Origin: Malurus cyaneus samueli
Lineage: Eukaryota > Chordata > Aves > Passeriformes > Maluridae
DNA length: 64,000 nucleotides
Assembly: GCA_009741485.1 (NCBI GenBank)
Contig: CM019220.1
Coordinates: 557,529-621,528, forward strand
Reading direction: 5' to 3'
The first letter of the stretch is position 1. Each line of letters starts with the position of its first letter. Of this stretch, positions 1-62,212 are shown one piece after another. A program made the position numbers and the translations under genes. Below the pieces are notes generated by a model. It saw nothing but the letters and a program-made list of their open reading frames with translations. It searched no databases and had not been told where the DNA came from.

Positions 1-3000
1 ATTTCAAAAGTTACTACAAGCCAATGTGTTGGTGTCACAGCAATTCAGTCAATCACAATACAATTGATTTGGGGTAATTTTGAAGCTGTTATTTCATTTG
101 GTATAAAAAGCACTAAATGTTCTCCCGCTTTTTTATTGTTTGACTGGAGAGATATGGCACCTAACAGGTGTACTTCTGAGGAAGTGGTGGGCTGACATTT
201 TGCTTTTTCAGCAACAGCTTTAATAGAAATGTTCCATTCCAGACAGTGCCATTCAAAATTACTACTCTGCTGTGGGTAGATATTGAAGGAAAACAATTTG
301 GGTATTGCCAGGTTGTTTGCACTTTCTTTATTTATTTTCCTTTTTTTTTCTTTTCTTGCATTGCTTTGAAGCATGGAGTAGGAGTGCTCGTTTGTAGATG
401 GTGCAAATGCTCAGTGTTATGTGCAGTCCCTGTACTGTGGTCAAACCCGCTGCCATGGAAGGACAATGCTGCCCTGGAATGGTATCTGTCTCCAGCTTTC
501 CAGTGCCAGAGCAGGGACTGCATCACAGGATTGATCCCGCTTCCCCAGAAGCCTCCCGAGCACTATGCTCTTCTTTTTTCAGTTGCATCAATTGAGTGCA
601 CTGTTTTCCTTGTAATGCCTGCACTATGGAATGTGTACAGTGGGAGTGGGGGCTCCTCTTTTGCCAGGAATGGGAAATGTTTTGTCCTGGATACCTGGTT
701 CAGCAAAATGGGGGTTTGAGGAGCAACAGCTTGCTGTTGGAGATGTGAGGAGGTTTAAGGAACAGCAGTTTGCTGCCCCGTGGTGTGAGCTCAGGAAGGT
801 TTCCGTGGCAAACCCCAAGAATCCTGTGCCAGTGCATTGTTTCAGCAGGGAGCACGGCCCCAGGAGGGCAGGGATGGTGTTTAGGGCAGCAGAAGGGATG
901 TCCATCAGTGAGCTGTGTGCTGAAACAGCTGCTGGGGAACCCGGGTTTCATCCCATCTGCACCTGTAAGTGATGGATGCTCTGGGATAGTGCAGCACTGC
1001 ACAAAATTGGCAGATCTGTAACAGTCAGATGGGTGATTTGGAGAGAGGATCCAGGAAATGCCCAGTGGGATGTCCAGTAAGGACAAGGTGATCAGTACTT
1101 GGTCTGTTTGGTGTGTTTTTAGGTCCAAAGCTTGTAAGTAATTGTTCTAGAAACAACCTTAAAAAAGCCACCCAAAGCTCACAACAACTTCCCCCAAAGC
1201 CCACAGACAAATAAAAAAAAACGTCACCACTCCAGCCTGGACAATGCAGGTACTTCTATCTGCTCGAGGTCAGCCAAAGGCTGCTAAAATTCTTTGCAGT
1301 TTCTACCATCTGCTACAGTTCTCAAGCTGAACAAAATATTACCCAGCTTTTACTTATTCATATTTGAGGCTGGAAAAAATGTGGCAAAATCCACCAAATT
1401 GTAATTTTTCTTACCAGACCAAGGATACGTAATATCAGACTGAAATCTAGAGATACTTTTGAATAAGGAGGCAACAAAGAAAATGTACGTGCAAAAAGAT
1501 GATTTGATTCATATTTACAGACTCTGCATTTCTAATGCCTGTAACTGAGAGGACCCAGACAAGATGAGTTGGTTTTTGTAGTAGGATATCAGACAACATT
1601 AGGCAATAATTTAAAGTGAAGTTGTGCCAAATGCTTCCCTGTACATAACTGTGGGAATTTGGCCTAGCAGAACTGGCAATAGCTGTACAAAATGATACTG
1701 ATGCTCCTGACAAAATGAGCTGCAGTGGCTCCTAAATCACGTGAATTATCTGTCCCTCTGGCTTTTCTCTCATGGGCTGTAGACAAATGCTCTGCTCTGA
1801 CTTCTGCTACAGCACTTGGACAAAAATCATCTGGGCTGGCTAAAGGACAGTGCCCAGAGTTTGGTGCCTGCACTTCCTCCCAAGGTCCTGCTCACTCAGG
1901 ATCCTCTCTGCCAGGGCTCTTTGCTTTGTCTCACTGCAGCTCAGGGTGGGCAGTGACCTGTGGAATTTGGGCAGGGGAGATCAGAATTACTCTGAAATGT
2001 AACTGGCAGTGTGCAAATGTAACTCCAGACAGCTCTTCTCAAAGACTAAAGCAGGGAAAAATATCTCAGCTTAAGGAGAAATTGGACTTATTGACAGAGT
2101 CCTATGTTCTTGAAGAACTGATAAACTGTACTGCCAACAGCATGAACTAAGGCAGCTGATTTCTGCCTGCAGTTCCTTAGGAAATGCAGAGACTGATCTG
2201 TCAGCAGAGCTGTAAGGAAGAGGCCTCCAGCAGTGGGACAGGGAACACTCCAAGCAGATTTTGTTTTTTTTTTTTTTTTTTAAGTAAAAAGCATCAGTAA
2301 CAAAGTTAGCATGAAAAAGGGGTAGATGGAAATGATTTCATTTAAAATACTACACAGAAGGCAAGAGTAAAGACAGAAGCATGTGCAAAAGGTGAAGACA
2401 ACTTAAAATTATCTTCTTGAGTCCATGAAACAAGGAACTGGACTCCTGTTTTGAGAAAACCTGAGATGTAGCTAGATATAGAAATGAGGCTATCAAGGCA
2501 TTCAAACAGTGTATTGGTTGGTTTACCTGAAGAGTAATGGGGCTGTGATTTGACAACTGGAATCCAGATATGTTATATGTTGCACTGATTTTTTTAAGCC
2601 CGGTCTTCAGTAGGTTTTTGTTGTTCCTTTGAACTTCTGCTTCTATTTAGTATCGACTGTTTCAGTATCTGATGGTTCAGTAGGTGTGATGTTCTTGCAG
2701 AACACACAGTTCTGCTGCAGCTCCCTTTGAGGTCTGGCTCCTAACTAACACTGCATCCTTATTCCACTAGCCCAGGGTTGTTGTACATGGAATCTGCCTT
2801 TGAAATTCCTGTGGTGCAGTGCCAATCCTGCCTCTTGTTAAGAAGTTTAAAGCCCAGGTACTTTATTGCATTGCAGGAAATGTTGATTCTCTGCAGTTTT
2901 GTGTTACACCATCTTTGCTTGTGTTGTGCTGAGTGAATTCTGTAGATTTAGGTGTTTTATCTGATGGGTGCAGAGCAGCATGTGTGAGGTGCTGTTCCAA

Positions 3001-6000
3001 ACAACCCTTCCCACCCAGCCCAGCCAACAGCAGCTCCGCTTTACAGGCCAGGCAGCCACAGGTCACTTTAATGAAACATCTATTAGTTCTTAACTAGTGG
3101 AGAAAATTGTAGGGTCCTGTAATGATATCTCAGCCTCACATCTTCCAGTGAATCTTTCATATATTCAAGCATATTGTTTTGTTTTTAGCATTCTGTACAC
3201 GGAGGTAATAAATAGAAAGCTAGATAGAAACTTAAAAAAAAACCCCAAAATTCTGCAAATCTCTTGTGTTCAAATACAGAAGAAGTCTATAAACGATGCC
3301 TCAGAATTTTTGCCTTTAGCTCAGCACAGCAGGATTTTGTCCTGCCATGTGCCATGGATTGCCAGAGCAGCTGTGGTGCCCCTGGATCCCTGGCAGTGCC
3401 CAGGCCAGGCTGGACATTGGGGACACTGGGAGGGGTCCCTGCCATGGCACGGGGGTGCCTCTGGATGGGATTTAAAATCTCTTCCAACCTCAGCTGCTCA
3501 GTGATAATTAACTACTCAAAGCAGCAGAGGATTTCCTCATTTCATCCTCTCTTTAGTTAAATCTTGCAATTGCTGGCTGTGCTGATTGCAGCAGACCAGC
3601 TCCATTTGGTCACTGGAAATGGATTGTACGTGTTTTGTTCAAAACAAAACAATGTCAAATGCCACCTGACTAACTTGATCCCAAGTGACATGGGTGACTT
3701 CATTTCCAAGCCTTTTTATGTCAACTTATCAACTTCTAAAACATTTACCTGCTTTATTTTATCTGCTTGTCTCAATGTTTTCTCCAAGGGTTCCTAATGT
3801 TTATTTTATTTTGGGTTTTCTAAGAACATTCAAAGAATGGAGAAGGAATAGAGCTCCCTTGTGACATGCAGATCCTCAGAAAGCAGATGAGCTGTTCCCT
3901 GCCCTGCAGGGTGACAGAGCAGTCCCTGGAGCTGATTGTTTTAAGTGTTACTCACATTGATCTTCCTACTTTGGATTAAGTTTTACTTAATGAGGAAATA
4001 ATGAGATTATCATAGACAAAAAGGACTATGTCTCTTTTGGGAACGTACCATTTCTGAGCCTTGACTTGATTTCAAACAGATCTATAATTCTTTCTTTAGG
4101 GGAATGTAAATTTAAATTATGATCAAACAATGGTACTTTTCTAGTAACTGTTTTGACACTGAATGATAGAAGTATTATACTGTGTATTTTCTTACTGGGG
4201 AAAAGAATTAACTGCTGCGAGATTAGCACGTTCTGGATGGGTGCCATTTTCAGATAGTTAGTTTGACTGGGAGAGAAAGGATCTGATTAAGGGATCAAGC
4301 TCATTATTTGTTCATTGTATGTACTCCACACCCTACAATGGGAGCGAGCCTTTGCCTCTTCCCTAACAATAATTAGGATCAGAGGGTTCAACAACTGTGT
4401 GTTAATATTCCTTTTCTTTAAATGAAAGCATGCAGTAGCTAAGCAATTAACATTTCCATTAAACTTTAAAATCTTTTTTAAAGGCCTCACACAAAATACT
4501 CAAGAAATGGCTAGATATTCAAAAGAAAGCACTGAGAATAAGGGACTTGTGTATCTGTTTTTTTTCTGAGTTTGTATTTTTTCAAAACATCTGCCCTGCT
4601 GTATAATCCAAGTTGCCATTGATGCTGTGTTACAGGTTTTCAGTAAGTCCAGGGTTCAGCTCTGGCTTTTTCGTGGTGTACACCCAGTAATACATTCCTT
4701 GAGCCACTGAGAGTATTGTAACAGCTGCTGTCACAGGATTCTGTGCCCTTCATTTGCACAAACCCAAAAAGTACCTTCTACACTGTCACTGATGGTGCTA
4801 TTAAATTGTGTTTTGTGATGAGTTGATTCATGTTATTGATTTTTACATTGAATAATGTAACCAATTTCAAACGTGCACCAGAAGTTGTGTTCCAAAAGGC
4901 ATGTCTGGGTCATTAAACACTGAGCCTCCCTGCCAGGAATCCTTCTGCCCTTCTGTTGGTGAGCAGCACTTTAGCTGGAGGAGAAAATGGCCCTGGTGAC
5001 CCAAATACAAAGATGTATGTGTGCAAATGACCTGTTGAATTGAGACAGTGGAATGAGGCTCCTTTGAAGGTACTGCTGGAGCTGACTGGGAACATTCCCA
5101 CCTGTGGAACCAGAACTGGACCTGATGATCCCTGGAGCAGCCTGGGGCAGGCACCAACCAGGCTTTGCTTCCCCCAGGAATGCTGGCTGACTCTGGGGAC
5201 TTTAATTTCTATTTAAATGACAGGAAGGAGGATCTTGCCTCAGTAGTGACTGCTCTCATTTGTAAGGATAAGGATAGGTCATACACCTCAGGCAACAGCA
5301 AGGGCTTACATTAAAAATGCACTGAAGAGTCTGGCTGAATTGGACATTAAATCCTTTAAGAGGTCGCATTTGTTATTGCCTAAAAGGGTTCAGAATAATG
5401 AAATACTAAATTGTCAAAAGGATCAGAAAAAGACAATTGATAAACCTTGTGCTTTTTACTGCTGCTAAAAGATTTGGCTGTGGCTGGTGGCACAGGCAGA
5501 CCTGACTCCATTCTTGGGGGACAGCTTTCTATATCCAGGGACTTCTGCTTGGTGGCTGGTTGATCTTTTGTGCTTTTTCTTTCTAAAATGCACAGTATGG
5601 CTGGGTTTGAGGGAGAGAGTTCATGGGAAGCCTCGTTGGATGTGACCTTTCCCTTCTGGTGTGACTCTGCTTCTGTGTGATTCAGTGCAGCTGAAACACC
5701 TCATGTGCATCTATTGCTTTTTTTTGTATGCAAAATCTGAGCTGACACCAATGCATGCTTAATTACGGTGTAACTAAAGGGTTTGAGAGATAAAATAGAC
5801 TCTTTTACTGTGGTGTGTAACTTACTGCATCTGCAATGTTTGTCCCATGGTGATGTGAGTATTTGATACACACTGCTCACTGACTTGGTTTCACAGGTGA
5901 TACCACAGAGATGGTTAAAGAGACCTAAACAGTCTCTAAATATAGGAAAAGAGTGACCTTTTCAGGCTTTATTTCTATAAAGCAAAGAACGCCCCAAAAC

Positions 6001-6305
6001 CTGATCTTACATTTGTGCCAAGGGACTCATTATAATATTTTGAAAAGCACAAAGCAAAGAATAATTGAGCTATATCACAGCATTACAGATTCATCAAGGA
6101 AATAATACTTTGTTTTCTTGGCTGCTAAATGTTATGAGGCACGTTAAATCTCACCTAAAATGAAAGGTGAACTTGAGGAATTTCTGTCCAATTACATTTT
6201 TCATGAGATGTACCTTTCTTCAGAAAACAATAGCTATTTTTGAAAATGTTTTAGATTGCACCCACAATGTTGCTACTCTCAAAACATCTGTGTGTTTCTC
6301 AACAG
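1..6305. other. Upstream non-coding region of CCDC148
   Basis: I recognise no protein-coding exon here. The stretch is AT-rich with short, unsupported open frames only. It holds one CR1-like fragment near 3340-3500 and a T-run at about 2262-2281. Because the first coding exon of CCDC148 starts with an apparent splice acceptor at 6305, at least one untranslated exon and the promoter should lie in or beyond this region. I could not locate them. Confidence 0.5.
3340..3500 (+). repeat. CR1-like LINE fragment
   Basis: The text contains phrases typical of the 3' part of avian CR1 elements: a 'ccctggatccctggcagtg' segment, then 'aggctggacattgggg', 'gtccctgccatggca' and 'ctcttccaacctcag', in the usual order and spacing. 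The fragment is 5'-truncated and has no reading frame. Assignment rests on recall of the family consensus and was not searched. Confidence 0.55.
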
Positions 6306-6331
6306 GTATAAAAAATACATAAAGAATAGAA

Positions 6332-44827
<38,496 letters not shown>

Positions 44828-44894
44828 AACACCTCTCATCCGAGGGGCAGAGGAACGTTGGGGGTCTGGTTTGGCACACAACGTGTGAACCTTC

Positions 44895-44900
44895 AATAAA
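44895..44900 (+). promoter_or_regulatory. CCDC148: Poly(A) signal AATAAA for CCDC148
   Basis: A canonical AATAAA lies 68 bases after the stop codon and is followed within 40 bases by the GT-rich text 'ggttgtgtcctgg'. This would give a very short 3' UTR. Further AATAAA copies near 45220 and 45424 are alternatives. Confidence 0.6.
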
Positions 44901-45830
44901 TTCCCTTTGGTTGTGTCCTGGAAGGGCTCCGTGCTGTGTGTGCAGCCATTCCAAAGCTCTCCAAGCCTTTCTGAGCTGTGCTGGGTCACATTTACCTTCC
45001 TGCTGCAGGTTTGCAGAGGTTGGGCTGTGGGCTGGTGTGGTGGGATTGCCCATGAGCCTTTCAGCCTTGCTGGGATCCCTGTGCACAAGGACTCCTACCC
45101 AGAGCACAGGCCAGTCTGATGTGCAGCACCTTGAGTAGGAATTCTTAGCATTTAATTGGCAGCAGAAGTCCAAAATAGCTTTGCACAGCAGTTACTTTAG
45201 ATTTTATTATATTACATGAATAAATCCAACAATTTTCTTTCCAAGTTTCTAGAGAATTTAATTATTTTCATTATAAAATCTTCATTGCCCTTAATGTTTC
45301 TCATATTCCTTGATTATGATGAGACAAAACTTAAAACTTTGTCTATATTTAGAAGGTAATTTGTTGCATCATCTTTACTGCAAACCAGTCATGCAATTTC
45401 ATGTTGCAGATTAGTTTTTCAGAATAAATTATAAATTAGAAATAGAGCTGGGATCTTTCAGAGCTCACACTACTGAATATGATTCTGTTAACTGAAAGGG
45501 AAACTGATATTATTTCCTTTTGTAACTGATTATGTTTTCAAGCCTTACACAATGATAGCATAAAATGTTGGTAAACAAGTTACAATTAGGAGTTTGACCA
45601 GAAATTTCTAAGGATGATGAATATCAGAAAGATCTGAACATCTCAATAGGTGTGTCCAGGTAATTATGGGACCTTCATTAACACAATGCCCTAATGCCTT
45701 ACAGTTGTCAGTGGGCCACATACATGTTTTGCAGTCAAGGACAAGCAATGTCTGAAACTGAGAAAACGTTTGGCAATGACAGCAAGAAGGTGGCCTCACC
45801 CAGGGAGGGCTTGGCTGAGGCTGCCAAGGA

Positions 45831-48800
45831 GCAGCATCATCCCAGTGAGGAACTGGTGTGACACTGGTGAGAGTGAGCACAGGATCAGCATCATCCCAGT
45901 GAGGAACTGGTGTGACACTGGTGAGAGTGAGCACAGGATCAGCATCATCCCAGTGAGGAACTGGTGTGACACTGGACAGGAGCACAGGATCAGCATCATC
46001 CAGTGAGGACTGGTGTGACACTGGTGACAGTGAGCACAGGATCAGCCCAGCAGCATCATCCCAGTGAGGAACTGGTGTGACACTGGTGACAGTGAGCACA
46101 GGATCAGCCCAGGAACAAGCATCATCCCAGTGAGAACTGGTGTGACACTGGGACAGTGAGCACGGATCAGCATCATCCCAGTGAGGAACTGGTGTGACAC
46201 TGGTGACAGTGAGCACAGAAACAGCATAATCCCAGTGAGGAACTGGTGTGACACTGGTGACAGTGAGCACAGGAACAGCATCATCCCAGTGAGGAACTGG
46301 TTGACACTGGTGACAGTGAGCACAGGATCAGCAGCATCATCCCAGTGAGGAACTGGTGTGACACTGGTGAGAGTGAGCACAGGATCAGCATCATCCCAGT
46401 GAGGAACTGGTGTGACACTGGTGACAGTGAGCACAGGAACAGCATCATCCCAGTGAGGAACTGGTGTGACAGGTGAGAGTGGGCACAGGATCAGCAGCAA
46501 TCATCCCAGTGAGGAACTGGTGTGACACTGGTGACAGTGAGCACAGGAACAGCATCATCCCAGTGAGGAACTGGTGTGACACTGGTGACAGTGAGCACAG
46601 ATCAGCATCAGGTCAGCCAGCATCCCAGTGAGGAACTGGTGTGACACTGGTGAAGTGAGCACAGGATCAGCATCATCCAGTGAGGAACTGGTGTGACACT
46701 GGTGACAGTGAGCACAGGAACAGCATCATCCCAGTGAGGAACTGGTGTGACACTGGTGACAGTGAGCACAGGATCAGCATCATCCCAGTGAGGAACTGGT
46801 GTGACACTGGTGACAGTGAGCACAGGATCAGCCCAGCAGCATCATCCCAGTGAGGAACTGGTGTGACACTGGTGACAGTGAGCACAGGATCAGCCCAGGA
46901 ACAGCATCATCCCAGTGAGGAACTGGTGTGACACTGGGAGAGTGAGCACAGGGATCAGCCCAGCAGCATCATCCAGTGAGGAACTGGTGTGACACTGGTG
47001 AAGTGAGAAATCAGCAGCATCATCCAGTGAGGAAACTGGTGTAAAAGGTGACAGTGAGCACAGGATCAGCCCAGCAGCTCATCCCAGTGAGGAACTGGTG
47101 TGACACTGTGAAGTGAGCACAGGATCAGCACCATCCCAGTGAGAACTGGTGTGACACTGGTGACAGTGAGCACAGGATCAGCACAACATCCCAGTGAGGA
47201 ACTGGTGTGACACTGGTGACAGTGAGCAACAGGGCAGCATCATCCCAGTGAGGAACTGGTGTGACACTGGTGAACAGTGAGCAAAGGATCAGCCCGCAGC
47301 ATCATCCCAGTGAGGAACTGGTGTGACACTGGTGACAGTGAGCACAGGACAGCATCATCCCAGTGAGGAACTGGTGTGACACGGTGACAGTAGAGCACAG
47401 GATCAGCACGCATCATCCGTGAGGAACTGGTGTGACACTGGTGACAGTGAGACGACAGGACATCAGCATCACCAGTGAGGAACTGGTGTGACACTGGTGA
47501 AGTGAGCACAGGATCAGCATCATCCTGGAGGTGAGGAACTGGTGTGACACTGGTGACAGTGAGCACAGGATCAGCATCATCCAGTGAGGAACTGGTGTGA
47601 CACTGGTGAGAGTGAGCACAGATCAGCATCATCCCAGTGAGGAAGGTGTGACACTGGTGACAGTGAGCACAGGATCAGCATCACCAGTGAGGAACTGGTG
47701 TGACACTGTGAAGTGAAAGAGTCATCCAGTGAGGAACTGGTGTGACACTGGTGAGAGTGAGCACAGGATCAGCAGCAGCATCATCCCAGTGAGGAATGGG
47801 AGATAACGTGGTGACAGTGAGCACAGGATCAGCCTACATCCCAGTGAGGAACTTGGTGTGACACTGGTGACAGGAGCACAGAAGCAGAGTGAGGAACTGT
47901 GTGACACTGTGAGCAGTGAGCACAGGATCAGCATCATCCCAGTGAGGAACTGGTGTGACACTGGTGAGAGTGAGCACAGGACAGCATCATCCAGTGAGGA
48001 ACTGGTGTGACACTGGTGACAGTGAGCACAGGAACAGCATCATCCCAGTGAGGAACTGGTGTGACACTGGTGACAGTGAGCACAGGATCAGCATCATCCC
48101 AGTGAGGAACTGGTGTGACACTGGTGACAGTGAGCACAGGAACAGCATCATCTCCAGTGAGGAACTGGTTGTGACACTGGTGACAGTGAGCACAGGACAG
48201 ATCATCCCAGTGAGGAAGTGTGAAGGTGACAGTGAGCACAGGTCAGCATCATCCCAGTGAGGAACTGGTGTGACACTGGTGACAGTGAGCACAGGATCAG
48301 CCCAGCAGCATCATCCCAGTGAGGAACTGGTGTGACACTGGTGACAGTGAGCACAGGATCAGCATCATCCCAGTGAGGAACTGGTGTGACACTGGTGACA
48401 GTGAGCACAGGATCAGCATCATCCCAGTGAGAACTGGGTGACACTGGTGAAGTGAGCACAGGATCAGCCAGCATCCCAGTGAGGAAGTGACAGGGGACAG
48501 TGACACAGGATCAGCATCATCCAGTGAGGAACTGGTGTGACACTGGTGAGCAGTGAGCACAGGATCAGCATCATCCCAGTGAGGAACTGGTGTGACACTG
48601 GTGACAGTGAGCACAGGATCAGCATCATCCCAGTGAGGAACTGGTGTGACACTGGTGACAGTGAAGCCACAGGATCAGCATCATCCCAGTGAGGAACTGG
48701 TGTGACACTGGTGAGCAGTGAGCACAGGATCAGCATCATCCCCAGTGAGGAACTGGTGTGACACTGGTGAGACAGTGACACAGGATCATGCATCATCCCA

Positions 48801-50031
48801 AGTGAGGAACTGGTGTGACACTGGTGACAGTGAGCACAGGACCCAGCAGCATCATCCCAGTGAGGAACTGGTGTGACACTGGTGACAGTGAGCACAGGAT
48901 CAGCATCATCCCAGTGAGGAACTGGTGTGACACTGGTGACAGTGAGCACAGGATCAGCCCAGCAGCATCATCCCAGTGAGGAACTGGTGTGACACTGGTG
49001 ACAGTGAGCACAGGATCAGCACACAGCTCATCCCGTGAGGAACTGGTGTGACACTGGTGAGAGTGAGCACAGGATCAGCCCAGCAGCATCATCCCAGTGA
49101 GGAACTGGTGTGACACTGGTGACAGTGAGCACAGGATCAGCAGCATCATCCAAAATGGTGTACACTGGTGAAGGAGACAGGATAGCACATCCAGTGAGGA
49201 ACTGGTGTGACACTGGTGACAGTGAGCACAGGACAGCACATCCCAGTGAGGAACTGGTGTGACACTGGTGAGAGTGAGCACAGGATCAGCATCATCCAGT
49301 AGGAACTGGTGTGACACTGGTGTACAGTGAGCAACAGATCAGCATCATCCCAGTGAGGAACTGGTGTGACACTGTGACAGTGAGCACAGGATAGCAGCAC
49401 TATCATCCCAGTGAGGAACTGGTGTGACACTGGTGAAGTGAGCACAGGATCAGCATCATCCCAGTGAGGAACTGGTGTGACACTGGTGACAGTGAGCACA
49501 GGAACAGCATCATCCCAGTGAGGAACTGGTGTGACACTGGTGAGAGTGAGCACAGGATCAGCCCAGCAGCATCATCCCAGTGAGGAACTGGTGTGACACT
49601 GGTGACAGTGAGCACAGGACAGATCATGAGACTGGTGTGACACTGGTGAGAGTGAGCACAGGATCAGAATCATCCGTGAGGAACTGGTGTGACACTGGTG
49701 AGAGTGAGCACAGGATCAGCCCAGCAGCATCATCCCAGTGAGGAACTGGTGTGACACTGGTGAGACAGTGAGCACAGGATCAGCCATCAATCCCAGTGAG
49801 GAACTGGTGTGACACTGGTGACAGTGAGCACAGGATCAGATCATCACCAGTGAGGAACTGGTGTGACACTGGTGACAGTGAGCACAGGATCAGCATCATC
49901 CCAGTGAGGAACTGGTGTGACACTGGTGACAGTGAGCACAGGAACAGCATCATCCCAGTGAGGAACTGGTGTGACACTGGTGACAGTGAGCACAGGAACA
50001 GCCCAGCAGCATCATCCCAGTGAGGAACTGG
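45831..50031 (+). repeat. 54-bp minisatellite array I (4.2 kb)
   Basis: Roughly 75 to 80 units occur, each reading 'gcatcatcccagtgaggaac', then 'tggtgtgacactggtgacag', then 'tgagcacaggatca'. A longer form adds 'gcccagca'. Because 54 is a multiple of three, the minus strand reads as an 18-residue periodic peptide in places, but frequent small indels break it and nothing supports translation. Internal disorder is highest around 46970-47900 and near 49140. Confidence 0.97.
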
Positions 50032-51529
50032 GAACTGCTGAAGAGCCTGCCCTGAGCTGGCACAGAGAAGTCTTCTGGGCTCGACTTCTGCGTGCTTGTG
50101 CTAAAATTACAATTCTGTGTATATTTGTGCCTTTTATTTCAGTATGTCCTTTGGGGTAACTCGTTATTTTTAAAGCACACTTGGCCACCTTACAACTGGT
50201 TGGCAATTTCCGTGGGGACACCAGCAGTGCTTTGCTGTGGGGAACAGACTGGCTGCGAGACACTTCCCAGAAAAGGATCATCCCAAACTTACAGCAGTTG
50301 CTATTTTTTTTTTCCTTGCCTTTAAAAGTACATCTACAAGATTAAAAAATTTGCACCGCTGAAATTGAGATTATAGTTGTCATCTTTTATGAATTTCAAA
50401 ATGTTAATGAAAAGAAGAGTTCAAATGGAGCAGATACTGATTTTCAGATAGAGAGCACAGATTTTTAGGCAGAGACTTGTGGTTGTTTTTGCATCTGTCA
50501 TTTCTCAGGGCAGAGACTGAGTAGAAGTCCATAGAAGGCTCAGTGCAATCATAAGTCAGGGCCTTCATTGGTACAGTGAAGCCAGAATGAGGATTTTTGG
50601 GGATTTTTATGTAACAGTGGAGTGTAGAGAACATGCAGGTGAGGCTGCTCATGACAGGAGAGCTCTACAGAGCCTTGGCTGTTTCCCAGCCTGGCCAGAC
50701 ACCTCTGTCCTGGTCCTGTGGGGAGGAGGAGGATGGTTCACCCTACGTCATCATCACTGCTTAGCATTGCTCAAGAGTTGATCAAAACCCTTCAGGAAAT
50801 GCATGCTTATAATTACATTGGTTCTCATGATAAATCTTTCTACATTTACACAAAAAAAAGGAGATCTTGCAAGTTATGCACTTGCAAATTACACAACATT
50901 AAAAAATGTTAATGGTAAACAGATCTTTCAACCAGCACTTCATGCAGTGCTGCTTTGTGGGTTTGGCTGGGTAGGGGTGCCACTTCAGAGCTCAGCTCTC
51001 TTTATGTCAGGGATGAAGTGTGAGCAGTTTACTCTCATTCGTATTTTTGTAAGCCTGATAAAAATTTCTCTGTGAAAATTAAGTTATTTGGTTTCAAGAT
51101 AGACGACTTCTTTGTGAATTTCGGTAGTGAGGAAAGTGGCTTTAATGTTCACCAGTGCCTGAAGGTCAGATCTCAGCTGGGCACAGTCGGTGTTGTGGTG
51201 TCCCTGTCGTGCTCTGGCACGTGCCTGTTTGTGACATCTTTAAATACTGTAAGAATAAATGGAAGTCTGAACGGCCTTTGTAATAGCATAACAATAATGG
51301 TCACAAATATGAATTAATTTTTCACGTCATTTACTTAAGTTTCGTCTTTATGCCCAAAGCAAAGGTATCTCCTTCTGGGAGATTGCTGTGGACAGGAGCC
51401 AGTCCTGTACGAGGGCTGGAGCGAGGAGTGAAGAAGCCGCAGCGATGTTCCACAGTCCGGACTCGTGTGCGGCTTTTGGCAGGAGCGGTGTGTGCTCTGC
51501 ACGGGTGTCTGTGCTGCTGCGGGGCAGCT

Positions 51530-51665
51530 CCGGCACGGCGGGGACACGGGATCCGGCACGGCGGGGACACGGGATCCGTCACGGCGGGGACCCGAGCTCC
51601 AGGACGGCGGGGACCGAGATCCGGCTCAGTCTATCCTGCTCCGGCACGGCGGGGACCGAGCTCCG
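51530..51665 (+). repeat. GC-rich short repeats in the UPP2 3' UTR
   Basis: Four to five imperfect units of 'ggcacggcggggacacggga' and 'tcc' lie just past the UPP2 stop codon. Each carries several CpG pairs. Confidence 0.8.
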
Positions 51666-51764
51666 GCCGAGCCTGTCCCGCTCCCGAGTCTGTCCCGCGG
51701 TGCCGGCGGGGCAGGTCCCGCACCCGCTGCCGGGTCCCATGGCCTGTCGCCGGTGCTGTCACGG

Positions 51765-62178
<10,414 letters not shown>

Positions 62179-62212
62179 AGCAGCTCCACCAGACTCAGCG
62201 GAAAGCGATACC

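Larger units (their letters stand above)
44828..51764. other. Intergenic region between convergent CCDC148 and UPP2
   Basis: The two genes end toward each other here. The region 44901-45830 shows nothing recognisable, 45831-50031 is array I, and 50032-51520 is ordinary sequence that probably includes the UPP2 3' UTR. Candidate poly(A) signals on the minus strand are weak: CATAAA at about 51346 and ATTAAA at 51141-51146. I could not choose between them. Confidence 0.75.

Noticed and set aside
45608..49627. Many minus-strand frames with a repeated SVTPVPHWDDA peptide
   Set aside because: The 54-bp unit is divisible by three, so it gives long frames by chance. Frames are broken many times and carry no conserved domain.
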